From Paracoccaceae bacterium (GTDB taxonomy: Bacteria > Pseudomonadota > Alphaproteobacteria > Rhodobacterales > Rhodobacteraceae): a stretch of DNA of 64,000 bases. The DNA lies in assembly GCA_024742835.1 (NCBI GenBank), contig JANSXS010000015.1, forward strand, positions 1-64,000. Direction: 5' to 3'. This document shows positions 18,388 to 29,822 of this stretch, one piece after another. The translations under genes and the position numbers were made by a program. The number at the start of each line of letters is the position of its first letter. Position 1 is the stretch's first letter. The notes beneath the pieces were generated by a model. That model did not search any database, had not been told where the DNA came from, and saw only the letters and a list, made by a program, of their open reading frames with translations.

Positions 18388-18589
18388 GTTGTTCCGATCC
18401 CCCGCCCGAACGCTACCATCCCGGCCCTGGGCGGGACATGCCGCCCCATGCCTGTCACGACTATATCTCGTGTTTGCCACCTGACAAGACCTGCCTGTCA
18501 TGCCACATTTTGACAAAGTGCTACCGCGAGCAGATCACAGACATGTGACGAAAATTCAGGCAAAGGGCCTGCCCCAGCCCGAACGACAA

Positions 18590-18618
18590 AAGGCCCGGTG
18601 AGCGCGTCACCGGGCCTT
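18590..18618 (-). terminator. Intrinsic terminator after coxM
   Basis: A perfect 12-base stem (aaggcccggtga with tcaccgggcctt, loop gcgcg) lies 25 bases after the CoxM stop. On the minus strand it runs into TTTTGTCG. Confidence 0.85.
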
Positions 18619-18642
18619 GCATCTTGATCCTCTCAGGCACTC

Positions 18643-19434
18643 TTAAAGCGCGGCGTCAACGGCGCGGCGGGTCATGACGCCCACCAGATGCGCACGATAC
18701 GCGCCCGATCCGTGCAGGTCGGAAATCATGCCATCGGCAGGCGGGCTCATACCATCCAGCGCCGAGGCGGAAAAATCGCCGCTCAGCTTTTCCTCAGCCT
18801 CGGTCCAGCGGAACACGCCCTCTTCCGACGCGCCGGTGACGGCGACGCGCACCCCGTCGGCGAACTTGGCTACAAAGACCCCCACCAGCGCAAAGCGCGA
18901 AGCGGGTTGCACGAACTTCATGTAGCAGGCCTTTTCGGGGACCGGGAACTTGACCTCGGTGATGATCTCGCCTTCGTCCAGAGCGGTGGCGAACATGCCC
19001 TGAAAGTAGTCATCCGCCGCAATGTCGCGGTTGTTGGTGACGATGACCGCGCCAGAGCCAAGCGCCGCCGACGGGTAGCAGGCAGACGGGTCGTTATTGG
19101 CAAGGCTGCCGCCGATTGTACCACGGTTGCGCACTGCCGGGTCGCCGATCTGCGCCGCAAGAGCGGCCAGCGCGGGGTATTTGCCCGCGCCCGCCGCGAC
19201 ATCGGCATGGCAGGTCCCGGCACCGATACAGATGCGGCCCGCATCATCCTCGCAGATGCCCTTGATCTCGCCGATGCCCGTCAGGCTGATCAGCTTTTCC
19301 GGGGCCGCCAGCCGCTGTTTCAGCGTCGGGATCAAGGTCTGTCCGCCGGATAGCGGCTGGTTCTCGTCGCTTTCCTTGAGCAGCTTGACCGCATCGGAAA
19401 CCGTGGCGGGGCGTTCTATGTCGAATGCATACAT
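18643..19434 (-). CDS. coxM: Molybdenum hydroxylase medium (FAD) subunit, CoxM-like
   Basis: The FAD-binding subunit of a xanthine-dehydrogenase-family enzyme passes electrons from the molybdenum and iron-sulfur subunits to an acceptor. The 263-residue protein has FAD-binding loops LSGGQTLIPTLKQR (about 28-41) and AVRNRGTIGGSLANNDPSA (about 100-118). It is the third gene of a small-large-medium set and is followed by a strong terminator. The substrate is set by the large subunit and cannot be read here. It starts 14 bases downstream of the coxL stop. Confidence 0.93.
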   Translation of the reverse strand: MYAFDIERPATVSDAVKLLKESDENQPLSGGQTLIPTLKQRLAAPEKLISLTGIGEIKGICEDDAGRICIGAGTCHADVAAGAGKYPALAALAAQIGDPAVRNRGTIGGSLANNDPSACYPSAALGSGAVIVTNNRDIAADDYFQGMFATALDEGEIITEVKFPVPEKACYMKFVQPASRFALVGVFVAKFADGVRVAVTGASEEGVFRWTEAEEKLSGDFSASALDGMSPPADGMISDLHGSGAYRAHLVGVMTRRAVDAAL

Positions 19435-19448
19435 GGAATGATCCTCCT

Positions 19449-21812
<2,364 letters not shown>

Positions 21813-21860
21813 GTGAAATCCTCCCGTTTGGTTCGGTGGGCATATTGCCCACCCTACGCC

Positions 21861-22346
21861 TTATTCGGCGGCAATCTTGCTTACGTCCTGTCCGCTGGCG
21901 GCCATGATCGCCTTGACGATGTTGTGATAGCCCGTGCAGCGGCAGATATTGCCTTCGAGATAGTCGCGGATCTCGGCCTCGCTGGGTGTCGGGTTTTCCT
22001 TGAGCAGCGATTCCGCGCTCATCACCATGCCGGGCGTGCAGAACCCGCACTGAAGCCCGTGATGGGTCTGGAACGCCTCTTGCACGGGGGACATGGTGCC
22101 GTCCTCGGCGGCAATCCCCTCGATCGTGGTGACGGTCGCGCCCTCGGCTTCGGCGGCGAAGATGGTGCAGGCCTTGACCGGCTTGCCATCCACATGCACC
22201 ACGCAGGCACCGCATTGGCTGGTGTCGCAGCCCACATGCGTGCCGGTCAATCCCAGCCCATCGCGCAGAAATTCAACTAAAAGCGTGCGTCCCTCGACTT
22301 CTCCTGACGCAGGCTTGCCGTTCACGGTCATGCTGACCTTTGGCAT
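21861..22346 (-). CDS. coxS: Molybdenum hydroxylase small [2Fe-2S] subunit, CoxS-like
   Basis: This subunit carries two [2Fe-2S] clusters. The first motif is CDTSQCGAC followed by a distant C in VKAC. The second is CGFCTPG with CRCTGY. At 161 residues it matches the standard size. It is the first gene of the coxSLM block and starts after a GGAGG site. The DNA between it and the upstream molybdopterin-binding gene is about 110 bases, so the coxSLM genes may have their own promoter. Confidence 0.95.
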   Translation of the reverse strand: MPKVSMTVNGKPASGEVEGRTLLVEFLRDGLGLTGTHVGCDTSQCGACVVHVDGKPVKACTIFAAEAEGATVTTIEGIAAEDGTMSPVQEAFQTHHGLQCGFCTPGMVMSAESLLKENPTPSEAEIRDYLEGNICRCTGYHNIVKAIMAASGQDVSKIAAE

Positions 22347-22457
22347 TGGCTCCTCCCAATTGATTATTGGCTATGCTCTGGCAAGAGTTAAACATGCAAC
22401 CGGCGACTTGAGAAGCCGGTAAATTCGCCGCACAGACCTATGTCTGCCCCCAAAGGC

Positions 22458-23453
22458 TCAGATCCGTGGGCGGCGCTCGCGCGGTTGTGGCCGGGTCGGA
22501 ATTTCCTTGAGCAGCCCACCCACCCCCATCGCCGCGATATCCGCGCTGGTCACGGGAATGCCGCACGCCACACGGCTCAGCACCCAATCGGCCCCATGCA
22601 GCACCGGCGAGCGCGCGCTGCCCGGCAGGCCGATCACCGGCTTGCCCGCCAGATCGCCAAGGAACAACAGGTTGCCCGGATCGACCGGCATCCCGAATCG
22701 CTCCACCCGCCCCCCCGCCAGCCGCAGCGCGGCAGGCGCGGTGTCGAACGGGTCCGAGGTGGCAGAGCCGGTGAGGATCAGCACGATATCGCCCGTCGCA
22801 GAGGTGAGCGCGCGGGCAAGCGCCGACTCTTCGTGGGGCACGCCCCGCGTTTCGGCCAGACGCATGTCGAGCGCTTTCAGACGGGTGTTGATCGCGGTCA
22901 CGCCCTTGTCGCCCGGCCCGCCGGGGATTTCGGTCAGGATCAGCGTGGCGGTCCCATGCACCGGGCGGGCCAGTTTCGCGGCACCGCGTGCGGCCTCGGC
23001 GGCCCGTGCGACCGCCGTCTCGGGCAGCGCGTAAGAGATGATCTTGACCGTGGCAATCATTCCGCCTGCATGGATCTGATGGAACGGCGCGACCGTGGCC
23101 AGCGTCGCCATCGGGTCGACCGCGTTGGCGTCATTGATTCGCGCCGCGTCCAGCACGACCACACCCGGCCCCTCGGCGATCAGATTGACGCGCCCAGTGA
23201 AGGGCGCGCTGAGCGTGATGCCGCACGCCTCCCCGCGCAGCGCGCTGGCCAGGGCCAGAGCGGCGGCATCTTCGTGCATGTCGCCCGGTTCCAGCCGCGC
23301 GACTGTGATCTCTGTCACGCCCGCCGCGCGCAGCCGAAGGATGTCACCAGCCTCCACCACATGCCCCTTGCGCAGGCGCGCACCATCCAGCCGCAGCGAA
23401 TGCGCCAGCACAGCGCCCTCCGCCTCGGCCAGCGGCACGGGGCCGAATTTCAT
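22458..23453 (-). CDS. Molybdopterin-binding protein, MoeA/MogA-like domain
   Basis: The protein has a C-terminal molybdopterin-binding fold (motifs VLILTGSATSDPFDTAP and GKPVIGLPGSARSPV) and an N-terminal part like MoeA. Such proteins sit beside molybdenum hydroxylase operons, often with XdhC, and are thought to help cofactor handling. It is 331 residues long and overlaps the XdhC gene by 4 bases, so the two are translationally coupled. The nucleotidyltransferase domain that some relatives carry is absent. The exact role is inferred from context. Confidence 0.8.
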   Translation of the reverse strand: MKFGPVPLAEAEGAVLAHSLRLDGARLRKGHVVEAGDILRLRAAGVTEITVARLEPGDMHEDAAALALASALRGEACGITLSAPFTGRVNLIAEGPGVVVLDAARINDANAVDPMATLATVAPFHQIHAGGMIATVKIISYALPETAVARAAEAARGAAKLARPVHGTATLILTEIPGGPGDKGVTAINTRLKALDMRLAETRGVPHEESALARALTSATGDIVLILTGSATSDPFDTAPAALRLAGGRVERFGMPVDPGNLLFLGDLAGKPVIGLPGSARSPVLHGADWVLSRVACGIPVTSADIAAMGVGGLLKEIPTRPQPRERRPRI

Positions 23454-24415
23454 GCGCCGCGCCTCAGAACCCGCAGGATTTCCGCAAGGATCGCCACAGC
23501 AATTTCCGCCGGGCTGGCCGCGCCGATATCAAGGCCAACGGGCCCGTGTATCCGCGCGATCTGGTCCTCGGAAAACCCGGCCTGCGTCAGGCGTTCCACC
23601 CGCTTGGCATGAGTGCGGGTAGATCCAAGCGCGCCGATGTAAAAGCAGTCAGACGCCAGCGCCTGTTCCAGCGCGGGATCGTCCAGCTTGGGGTCATGGG
23701 TCAGCAGCACAAGCGCCGTGCGGGTATCAAGGCCAAAGGCGCGCACACCCTCGTCGGGCCAGTCATGCAGGATCGTCTCACCGGGAAAGCGCGCTTCGGA
23801 GCCGAAACTTTCGCGCGGGTCGATCAGCAACGGATCAAAGCCCGCGATCCGCGCCATCGGCAGAAGCGCCTGCGCGATATGCACCGCCCCCACAACCAGC
23901 AGCCGCAGGGGCGGATTGTGGATGCCCACGAATGTCTTGCCATCCGGCTCGAACCCGGACCGGTCCATGCGAAAGCGGTCCGCGTGTCCGTCGCGTTCCA
24001 GCCGCCGTGCCGTCGTCATGCCCGTGACATAGGCCACCGGCACACGGCCTTCGCGGGCGATCACCAGATCCTGCAACAGGTCTTCGGGCAGGACCGATCC
24101 CACCGGTTCCACCAGCACGCGAATCGTGCCGCCACAGGCCAGCCCCACGGCAAAGGCATCGCCGTCGCTCACGCCATATTCCAGCATCACGGGCTTGCCG
24201 TCCTCGATCGCGTCAAGCGCCTCGGCCACCACCGCGCCTTCGACGCAGCCGCCGGAAACCGAGCCCTCGATCTCGCCCGCGCCAGACACGGCCAATTGGC
24301 TTCCCACGCGGCGCGGCGCGCTGCCCCATGTTTCCACCACCGTGGCCAGTGCCGCACCCTTGCCGGCGCGGTGCCAGTCCAGAGCGGTTTCGGGAATGTT
24401 GTCAAAACGGTCCAT
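23450..24415 (-). CDS. XdhC-family molybdenum cofactor maturation protein
   Basis: XdhC binds the molybdenum cofactor, helps its sulfuration and inserts it into xanthine-dehydrogenase-family enzymes. The start at 24415 follows a GGGGAG site and replaces a longer frame from 24478. The 321-residue protein has an N-terminal XdhC domain (WGSAPRRVGSQLAVS, then SVSGGCVEGAV) and a C-terminal Rossmann domain (LRLLVVGAVHIAQALLP and CFYIGALGSTRTHAKR). The coupled molybdopterin-binding gene and coxSLM follow, which fits a maturation factor for that enzyme. Confidence 0.93.
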   Translation of the reverse strand: MDRFDNIPETALDWHRAGKGAALATVVETWGSAPRRVGSQLAVSGAGEIEGSVSGGCVEGAVVAEALDAIEDGKPVMLEYGVSDGDAFAVGLACGGTIRVLVEPVGSVLPEDLLQDLVIAREGRVPVAYVTGMTTARRLERDGHADRFRMDRSGFEPDGKTFVGIHNPPLRLLVVGAVHIAQALLPMARIAGFDPLLIDPRESFGSEARFPGETILHDWPDEGVRAFGLDTRTALVLLTHDPKLDDPALEQALASDCFYIGALGSTRTHAKRVERLTQAGFSEDQIARIHGPVGLDIGAASPAEIAVAILAEILRVLRRGA

Positions 24416-24512
24416 GATATGTCTCCCCGGCCGCAATATGGGCCTGGCGCGCGGGCAGTACAAATCGAAATCACGCATAAGTGCCGGGCGGTCTGGCCCT
24501 GCCCAAAGAAAA

Positions 24513-24538
24513 ACGCCGCCCCGGTCCCGGAGCGGCGT
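24513..24538 (-). terminator. Intrinsic terminator after bioY
   Basis: A stem formed by acgccgc and gcggcgt (with GC pairs inside) is followed on the minus strand by TTTTTCTTT. It lies 23 bases after the bioY stop. Confidence 0.85.
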
Positions 24539-24561
24539 CCCGTCGTCAGATGCGGGCCGGA

Positions 24562-25128
24562 TCAGCCGCGGCGCAGCTTCAGCGCGGTCCAGCCGCCCCA
24601 GACCACCATCGCGGCGATCCCGGCCTTGATCACGTCACCCAGCAGGAAGGGCGCCATCCAGCCGGCCCAAAGTTCCGGCATCGTCTTGCCCAGCATCAGT
24701 GCGGGCCAGGCCAGACCCGGCACATAGATCATCGCCGAAAGCGCCATGCCGACAAGCGCGGTCGTCACCACGCCGCGCGCCAGACCTTTTTCCACCGCAA
24801 GCCCGGCCAGCCATGCCATCGCGACAAAGCCGAAAAGGAACCCGGCAGTCGGCCCGACAAGCGCCGCCGAGGACATGCCGTTGGAGAACACCGGAAAGCC
24901 CATCGCGCCAAAGCCCAGATAGGCCAGCAGTGTCGCTGCGCCCATCCGCGAACCAAAGGTCAGGCCCACGATAAGGATCGCCAGCGTTTGCAGCGACATC
25001 GGCACCGGATAGCCGATGCTCATCTGTGCGACCAGCGCGATGAACAGCGAGCCGCCAAGCACCAAACCCAGTTTCCGGATCGCACCGTCATGGCCAATCG
25101 CCGCCTTGGTCAAAACCATCTCACGCAT
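24562..25128 (-). CDS. bioY: Biotin transporter BioY
   Basis: BioY is the substrate-binding S component of the biotin ECF transporter and can work alone in some alphaproteobacteria. The 188-residue membrane protein has about six helices, with conserved stretches PVPMSLQTLAILIVGL and SAALVGPTAGFLFGF. No BioM or BioN gene is next to it, so it may act alone or share an energising module encoded elsewhere. A terminator follows. The upstream region shows no clear BioR site (TTATMKATAA), so regulation is unknown. It does not overlap the XdhC gene downstream. Confidence 0.93.
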   Translation of the reverse strand: MREMVLTKAAIGHDGAIRKLGLVLGGSLFIALVAQMSIGYPVPMSLQTLAILIVGLTFGSRMGAATLLAYLGFGAMGFPVFSNGMSSAALVGPTAGFLFGFVAMAWLAGLAVEKGLARGVVTTALVGMALSAMIYVPGLAWPALMLGKTMPELWAGWMAPFLLGDVIKAGIAAMVVWGGWTALKLRRG

Positions 25129-25248
25129 CGGGGGCTCCTTTTCTCAATCTGTCTTGCATGTCAGTTCCTTCGTGTTTTTCGCCGCACGGGGCCGAAAGTC
25201 AAGCGATTGCGCTTGAATTCGCGCGCGCGGAGTGGGATTTGCCAACAC

Positions 25249-25899
25249 ATGACCAAGGAAAACGACAGACCCATCGCCCTTGTGACCGGCGCTTCGCGCG
25301 GGCTGGGGGCGGCCATGGCGCTAGAGCTGGCAGCGACGCATCACGTGGTGGCCGTGGCGCGCACCACCGGCGCGCTCGAAGAGCTGGACGACCGCATTCA
25401 GGAAAGCGGGGGGCAGGCGACACTGGCCCCGATGGACATCACCAACGAAGGCGCGATGGCACAGCTTTGCCGATCAATCTTTGATCGCTGGGGCAGCGTG
25501 GATATTTGGGTCAATACTGCTGTACACGCCGCGCCCCTTGCGCCGGCCGGGCATATAGATGCCAAGGATTGGCAGAAATCCGTCGATGTGAATGTCACTG
25601 CCGTGGCGCGGCTGATCCCGTTCCTGTCCCCGCTCATGCCCCCAGAGGCGCGGGCGGTTTTCTTTGATGATCCGCGTGGCGGCGAGAAATTCTATGGCGG
25701 CTATGGCGCGACCAAGGCGGCACAGATCGCGCTTGCCCGCAGCTGGCAGGCGGAAACGGCCAAAATCGGCCCGCATGTGCATATCCTGACGCCCGCGCCA
25801 ATGAACACCGCCACACGGGCACGGTTCCATCCCGGCGAAGACCGCGACACGCTGACCCCTGCCCGCGACGAGGCGCGCCGCCTGATGACGCTGATCTGA
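25249..25899 (+). CDS. Short-chain dehydrogenase/reductase, atypical active site
   Basis: The Rossmann fold is clear: [12 protein letters not shown] at about residues 14-25, a DIT motif and a NTAV segment in place of NNAG. The catalytic YxxxK is YGATK. The usual serine stretch before it reads [10 protein letters not shown], with aspartates where the serine is expected. The 216-residue product starts at the ATG 25249. Such SDRs occur next to surE in related genomes as far as I recall. The enzyme may have a modified mechanism or be a non-classical reductase; the substrate is unknown. Confidence 0.85.
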   Translation: MTKENDRPIALVTGASRGLGAAMALELAATHHVVAVARTTGALEELDDRIQESGGQATLAPMDITNEGAMAQLCRSIFDRWGSVDIWVNTAVHAAPLAPAGHIDAKDWQKSVDVNVTAVARLIPFLSPLMPPEARAVFFDDPRGGEKFYGGYGATKAAQIALARSWQAETAKIGPHVHILTPAPMNTATRARFHPGEDRDTLTPARDEARRLMTLI

Positions 25900-25975
25900 C
25901 AGCGCGCCTTGCCCCGCGCGCGGCCCGCCGTTACACACGGCACACAGGACCAAGGCACCGGGCAGGAGCGACATT

Positions 25976-26758
25976 TTGCGTATTCTCATCACCAATGACG
26001 ACGGTATCAACGCGCCTGGCCTTGCCGTGCTCGAAGAGATCGCCACCGAGCTCGCGGGCCCCGAGGGCGAGGTCTGGGTCGTGGCCCCGGCCTTCGAGCA
26101 ATCGGGCGTGGCGCATTGCATCTCTTTCACCACCCCGATGATGATCACGCAGATGGCGGAACGGCGCTATGCCGCTCAGGGCAGCCCCGCCGATTGCGTG
26201 CTTGCCGCCATGCACGACGTCATGAAGGACGCGCGCCCCGATCTGGTGCTGTCGGGCGTCAATCGCGGCAACAATTCCGCCGAGAACGCGGTTTATTCCG
26301 GCACCGTTGGCGGTGCCATGGAAGGTGCGCTGCAAGGCGTGCCAGCCGTGGCGCTGAGCCAGTATTACGGGCCGCGCAACAAGGATCTGGACGACAAGTT
26401 CGAATCCGCCCGCCACCACGGGCTGAGCACCCTGCGCACCTTGCTGGACAAGGGCGTGTGGCCCGATGACGATTACGGCATCTTCTACAACATCAACTTC
26501 CCGCCCGTTCCCGCCGCCGAGGTTCTGGGCGTCAAGGCCGCCCGACAGGGCTTTCGCCGCGACATGGGCTTTGGCGTGCAGCCCACCACCTCGCCCTCGG
26601 GGCGGCGGTTTCTTTGGGTCACCGGCGCGCCGCAGCAACAGCCCACCGCCGATGGGTCGGACGCGGACTGGAACCTCAAGGGATATATCTCGGTCACGCC
26701 GATGCGCTGCGACCTGACAGCGCATGACGCGCTTGACGCGCTGCGCGCCATAGAGTGA
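25976..26758 (+). CDS. surE: 5'/3'-nucleotidase SurE
   Basis: SurE is a divalent-metal phosphatase that cleaves nucleoside monophosphates and may act in stationary phase. The start is a TTG at 25976, placed after GGCAGGAG; the encoded [10 protein letters not shown] is the conserved N-terminus. The NDDG motif (residues 7-10) and SGVNRGNN supply the metal site. The 260-residue length is standard. Its stop overlaps the pcm start, giving the classic surE-pcm-nlpD order seen in many proteobacteria. The rare TTG start would lower its expression. Confidence 0.96.
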   Translation: MRILITNDDGINAPGLAVLEEIATELAGPEGEVWVVAPAFEQSGVAHCISFTTPMMITQMAERRYAAQGSPADCVLAAMHDVMKDARPDLVLSGVNRGNNSAENAVYSGTVGGAMEGALQGVPAVALSQYYGPRNKDLDDKFESARHHGLSTLRTLLDKGVWPDDDYGIFYNINFPPVPAAEVLGVKAARQGFRRDMGFGVQPTTSPSGRRFLWVTGAPQQQPTADGSDADWNLKGYISVTPMRCDLTAHDALDALRAIE

Positions 26759-27432
26759 CGACCGCCACCATGACGGATACCCCCGAAGAAGACGAGACAG
26801 CCCAACGCAAGATGCAGTTTCTTTTCGCGCTAAGATCGCGCGGGGTGACCGACAAGCGGGTGCTGACCGCGATGGAAAAGATCGACCGGGGGCCGTTCGT
26901 GCGTGGCCATTTCGCCAGCCGCGCCTACGAGGACACGCCGCTGCCCATCGCCTGCGGGCAGACAATCTCGCAACCCTCGGTCGTGGGGCTGATGACACAG
27001 GCGCTGCATGTCAGCCAGCGTGACAAGGTGCTGGAGGTGGGCACCGGGTCGGGTTATCAGGCCGCGATCCTCAGCCAGCTTGCGCGCCGGGTCTACACCG
27101 TGGATCGACACAAGCGGCTGGTGGTGGAGGCCAACGCGATCTTCCAGTCGCTTGACCTCACCAATATCACCGCCTTTACCGCCGACGGCTCTTTCGGGCT
27201 GCCCGAACAGGCCCCGTTCGACCGGATTCTGGTCACGGCGGCCGCCGAGGATCCGCCCGGCCCGCTCTTGGCGCAACTCAAGATCGGGGGTATCATGGTG
27301 CTGCCGGTGGGGCAGTCCGATGCGGTGCAAAGCCTGATCCGCGTCACCCGCTCCGAGACGGGATTCGACTATGACGAATTGCGCCCGGTCCGTTTCGTGC
27401 CGCTGCTCGAAGGGCTGGGGCGCGACGGCTGA
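26755..27432 (+). CDS. pcm: Protein-L-isoaspartate O-methyltransferase
   Basis: Pcm methylates L-isoaspartyl residues to repair aged proteins, using S-adenosylmethionine. The GTG start at 26755 overlaps the surE stop by 4 bases (GTGA); an ATG 15 bases later is also possible. The 225-residue protein has the family motif [12 protein letters not shown] and the SAM-binding [12 protein letters not shown], followed by the conserved [11 protein letters not shown] stretch. The C-terminal part is short, ending in [12 protein letters not shown]. It lies between surE and nlpD in one transcript. Confidence 0.95.
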   Translation: MTTATMTDTPEEDETAQRKMQFLFALRSRGVTDKRVLTAMEKIDRGPFVRGHFASRAYEDTPLPIACGQTISQPSVVGLMTQALHVSQRDKVLEVGTGSGYQAAILSQLARRVYTVDRHKRLVVEANAIFQSLDLTNITAFTADGSFGLPEQAPFDRILVTAAAEDPPGPLLAQLKIGGIMVLPVGQSDAVQSLIRVTRSETGFDYDELRPVRFVPLLEGLGRDG

Positions 27433-27513
27433 CGATCGTAACACGTGAACGAGGTTGAGGACGCCCCGGCGACGCTTGACGACAGCAAGGGGCGCGCAAA
27501 TGAGGACCGGAGC

Positions 27514-28716
27514 ATGACGAGAGTTTCCACAGGTACGGGACGCGGGTTGGTCGCGCTGATGGGCGCGGCGCTTTTGGCGGGCTGTTCGGATGATATGGAT
27601 TTCGACCTGCGCGGCGGGTTCGGCAACGCGCCCTCCACGGCCGAGGCCGCGCGCAACGCGGTCGCCGACCGGCCCGACCCTGACAGCCGGGGTATCATTT
27701 CCTATCCCAATTATCAGGTTGCCGTGGCCCGACGCGGCGACACGCTGGCCACGCTGGCCGCGCGCATTGACGCGGATGTGGACACGCTGGCGCGCTACAA
27801 CGGTATGCAATCGGGTGATCCGCTGCGCCCCGGAGAAATCGTGGCCCTGCCCGGCCGCGTGACCGAACCCGACGGCGGGCCGATCACGCCCGACGCCGTG
27901 GATATTTCCAGTGTCGCGGGACAGGCCATCGACGACGCCGATAAAAGGCAGGCGAACACCGCGCCGCCCGCCGCGCAGCTTGATCCCGGCCAATCGGGGA
28001 TCGAGCCTGTGCGCCACCGGGTCGAGCGCGGCGAAACCGCCTTTACCATCGCGCGGCTGTACGGCGTATCTGTCCGAAGCCTTGCGGACTGGAACGGGCT
28101 TGGCGCGGATTTCGCCGTGCGCGAAGGGCAATACCTGCTGATCCCGGTCAGCCTGAAAAACAGCGAAACCAACAAGAACCCCGCGCCCGAAGAGGTGCAG
28201 ACCACCGCGCTTGAGACCGAAGCCCCCGGCGTCGGGACACCAACGCCCACGCCCCCGTCTGCCGCCAGCCCGTTGCCCGACGAGGAAACAGTCCCGGTTG
28301 CGAAACCGGTCGAGACCACATCCGCCCCCGATCTTGGCACCACAACGCAGGAAACAAACAACACCGAGGCGCGAATGAGCTTTCCTGTGCGTGGCGACAT
28401 CATCCGAGAATATGCCAAGGGGCGAAATGACGGCATCGACATCGCCGCCGCCCCCGGCACGCCAGTGCGTGCCGCCGCCGCGGGCACGGTCGCGGCGATC
28501 ACCGAGGATACCAACGGGGTGCCGATCATCGTCATGAAGCACGAGGCGAACCTGCTGACGGTCTATTCCAACGTGTCCAACCTGGCGGTAAAAAAGGGCG
28601 ACAGTATCCCACGGGGCGGCAAGCTGGCCGAGATCCGCAGCGATGGCACCGCCGCGGTGCATTTCGAGATCCGCGAAGGATTCGACAGCGTCGATCCCAT
28701 CCCATATCTGCGCTAA
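27514..28716 (+). CDS. nlpD: NlpD-like lipoprotein: two LysM domains and degenerate LytM (M23) domain
   Basis: NlpD lies in the outer membrane and activates amidases such as AmiC. The start at 27514 gives a lipoprotein signal with lipobox LLAGC (C24). LysM domains lie at about 66-110 and 165-205. The C-terminal M23 domain (about 290-400) has GIDIAAAPGTPV and VHFEIREG, but the first metal histidine is replaced by asparagine (RNDGID). It is therefore probably inactive and works as an amidase activator. A Thr/Pro-rich linker separates the parts. It follows surE and pcm in the common order, and the stop codon is the first base of repeat copy D. Confidence 0.9.
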   Translation: MTRVSTGTGRGLVALMGAALLAGCSDDMDFDLRGGFGNAPSTAEAARNAVADRPDPDSRGIISYPNYQVAVARRGDTLATLAARIDADVDTLARYNGMQSGDPLRPGEIVALPGRVTEPDGGPITPDAVDISSVAGQAIDDADKRQANTAPPAAQLDPGQSGIEPVRHRVERGETAFTIARLYGVSVRSLADWNGLGADFAVREGQYLLIPVSLKNSETNKNPAPEEVQTTALETEAPGVGTPTPTPPSAASPLPDEETVPVAKPVETTSAPDLGTTTQETNNTEARMSFPVRGDIIREYAKGRNDGIDIAAAPGTPVRAAAAGTVAAITEDTNGVPIIVMKHEANLLTVYSNVSNLAVKKGDSIPRGGKLAEIRSDGTAAVHFEIREGFDSVDPIPYLR

Positions 28717-28836
28717 AGCGTGTCGCGACAAACCTGACTTACAGCTTTTCGTGAAACGCACGCAACCAACCAACCAACCAGCGTTACACGCCTTTCGCCT
28801 GCAATTGATGCCTCAGGGTAAAGGCGAAACGCTTTA
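28714..28836 (-). repeat. Interspersed palindromic repeat, family 1, copy D (123 bp, inverted)
   Basis: Read on the minus strand it matches copy A closely: TAAAGCGTTTCGCCTTTA at one end and cgaca-cgcttta at the other. It contains an extra microsatellite of four ggtt units (28764-28778 region). Its first three bases are the nlpD stop codon TAA. Confidence 0.85.
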
Positions 28837-28874
28837 GGGCGCAAATCCGGCGGAGCGGCTGCGCCGCACAGGTC

Positions 28875-28961
28875 AGTTGGATGGAGGGGCTCTGCCCCTC
28901 CCGCTGAAATTCGGTATCCGAATTTCAACGTCCTCCCCGAGGTATTTCTGGCCAGATGAAG
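28875..28961 (-). repeat. Second intergenic repeat family, copy 1
   Basis: It comprises a hairpin (gaggggctctgcccctc), a second hairpin with 10-base stems at 28905-28914 and 28918-28927, and the 23-base core at 28939-28961 that is identical, in inverted orientation, to 63523-63545. It lies between nlpD and the DUF815 gene. Confidence 0.75.
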
Positions 28962-28982
28962 ATTAAAGGAGATACTTTAAAG

Positions 28983-29822
28983 TCAGACCCGGATGCCGCG
29001 CCGTCCTGCCAGATCCGTAAAGAACTGCCAGGCCACACGGCCAGAGCGCGCGCCGCGCGTGGCTTGCCATTCGATCGCCTCGGCGCGAAGGGCGGCGTCG
29101 TCGATTTGAAGCCCGGCTGCGTTGCAATAGCCCCGGACCATGGCAAGATATTCATCCTGTCCACAGGGGTGAAAGCCCAGCCACAGGCCGAAACGGTCGC
29201 TAAGCGAGACTTTTTCTTCTGTCGCCTCGCCCGGACTGATGGCCGAGGCGCGCTCGTTTTCAATCATGTCGCGCGGCATCAGGTGGCGGCGGTTCGATGT
29301 GGCGTAAAAAAGCACGTTCGCGGGGCGCCCTTCGATCCCGCCATCAAGCACCGCCTTGAGCGATTTGTAATGCTCATCGTCATGGCTGAAGCTGAGATCG
29401 TCGCAAAAGAGGATGAAGCGGTGATCGCTTTGCCGCAGAAGACCAAGCAGCCGACCCACCGAGGGCAGATCCTCGCGGTGCAGTTCCACGATCTTGAGCG
29501 GCGCGCCCTGTGCGCGGATCTCGGCATGGATGGCCTTGACCAGGCTGGACTTGCCCATGCCGCGCGCGCCCCACAAAAGCGCGTTGTTGGCGGGCAGGCC
29601 CTGCGCGAATTGCCGGGTATTGTCCAGCAAGGTGTCGCGGGCGCGGTCGATGCCCACCAGCAGCGCCATATCGACCCGGTTGACGCTGTTCACGGGAACC
29701 AGCCGGTCGGGACCGACCTGCCAGACAAAGGCATCCGCCGCGTCGAGATCGGGGGCCTGTATCGGTGGCGGGGCCATGCGTTCCAGCGCGGCGGCGATGC
29801 GGTCAAGCGCATCCGTGGTCAT
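28983..29822 (-). CDS. DUF815 family AAA+ ATPase
   Basis: The 279-residue protein has a Walker A motif (WGARGMGKSS at about 84-93) and a Walker B-like stretch (FILFCDDLSF). The YATSNRRHLMPRD segment is the DUF815 hallmark, a P-loop family of unknown function. It overlaps the tatC stop by 4 bases (29819-29822) on the same strand, so it is probably co-translated with the Tat genes. A role in export has not been shown; the link is positional. Confidence 0.85.
   Translation of the reverse strand: MTTDALDRIAAALERMAPPPIQAPDLDAADAFVWQVGPDRLVPVNSVNRVDMALLVGIDRARDTLLDNTRQFAQGLPANNALLWGARGMGKSSLVKAIHAEIRAQGAPLKIVELHREDLPSVGRLLGLLRQSDHRFILFCDDLSFSHDDEHYKSLKAVLDGGIEGRPANVLFYATSNRRHLMPRDMIENERASAISPGEATEEKVSLSDRFGLWLGFHPCGQDEYLAMVRGYCNAAGLQIDDAALRAEAIEWQATRGARSGRVAWQFFTDLAGRRGIRV

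Noticed and set aside
28762-28780. Possible CRISPR or tandem repeat (accaaccaacc)
   Set aside because: It is a four-unit tetranucleotide run inside repeat copy D, with no spacers and no cas genes.
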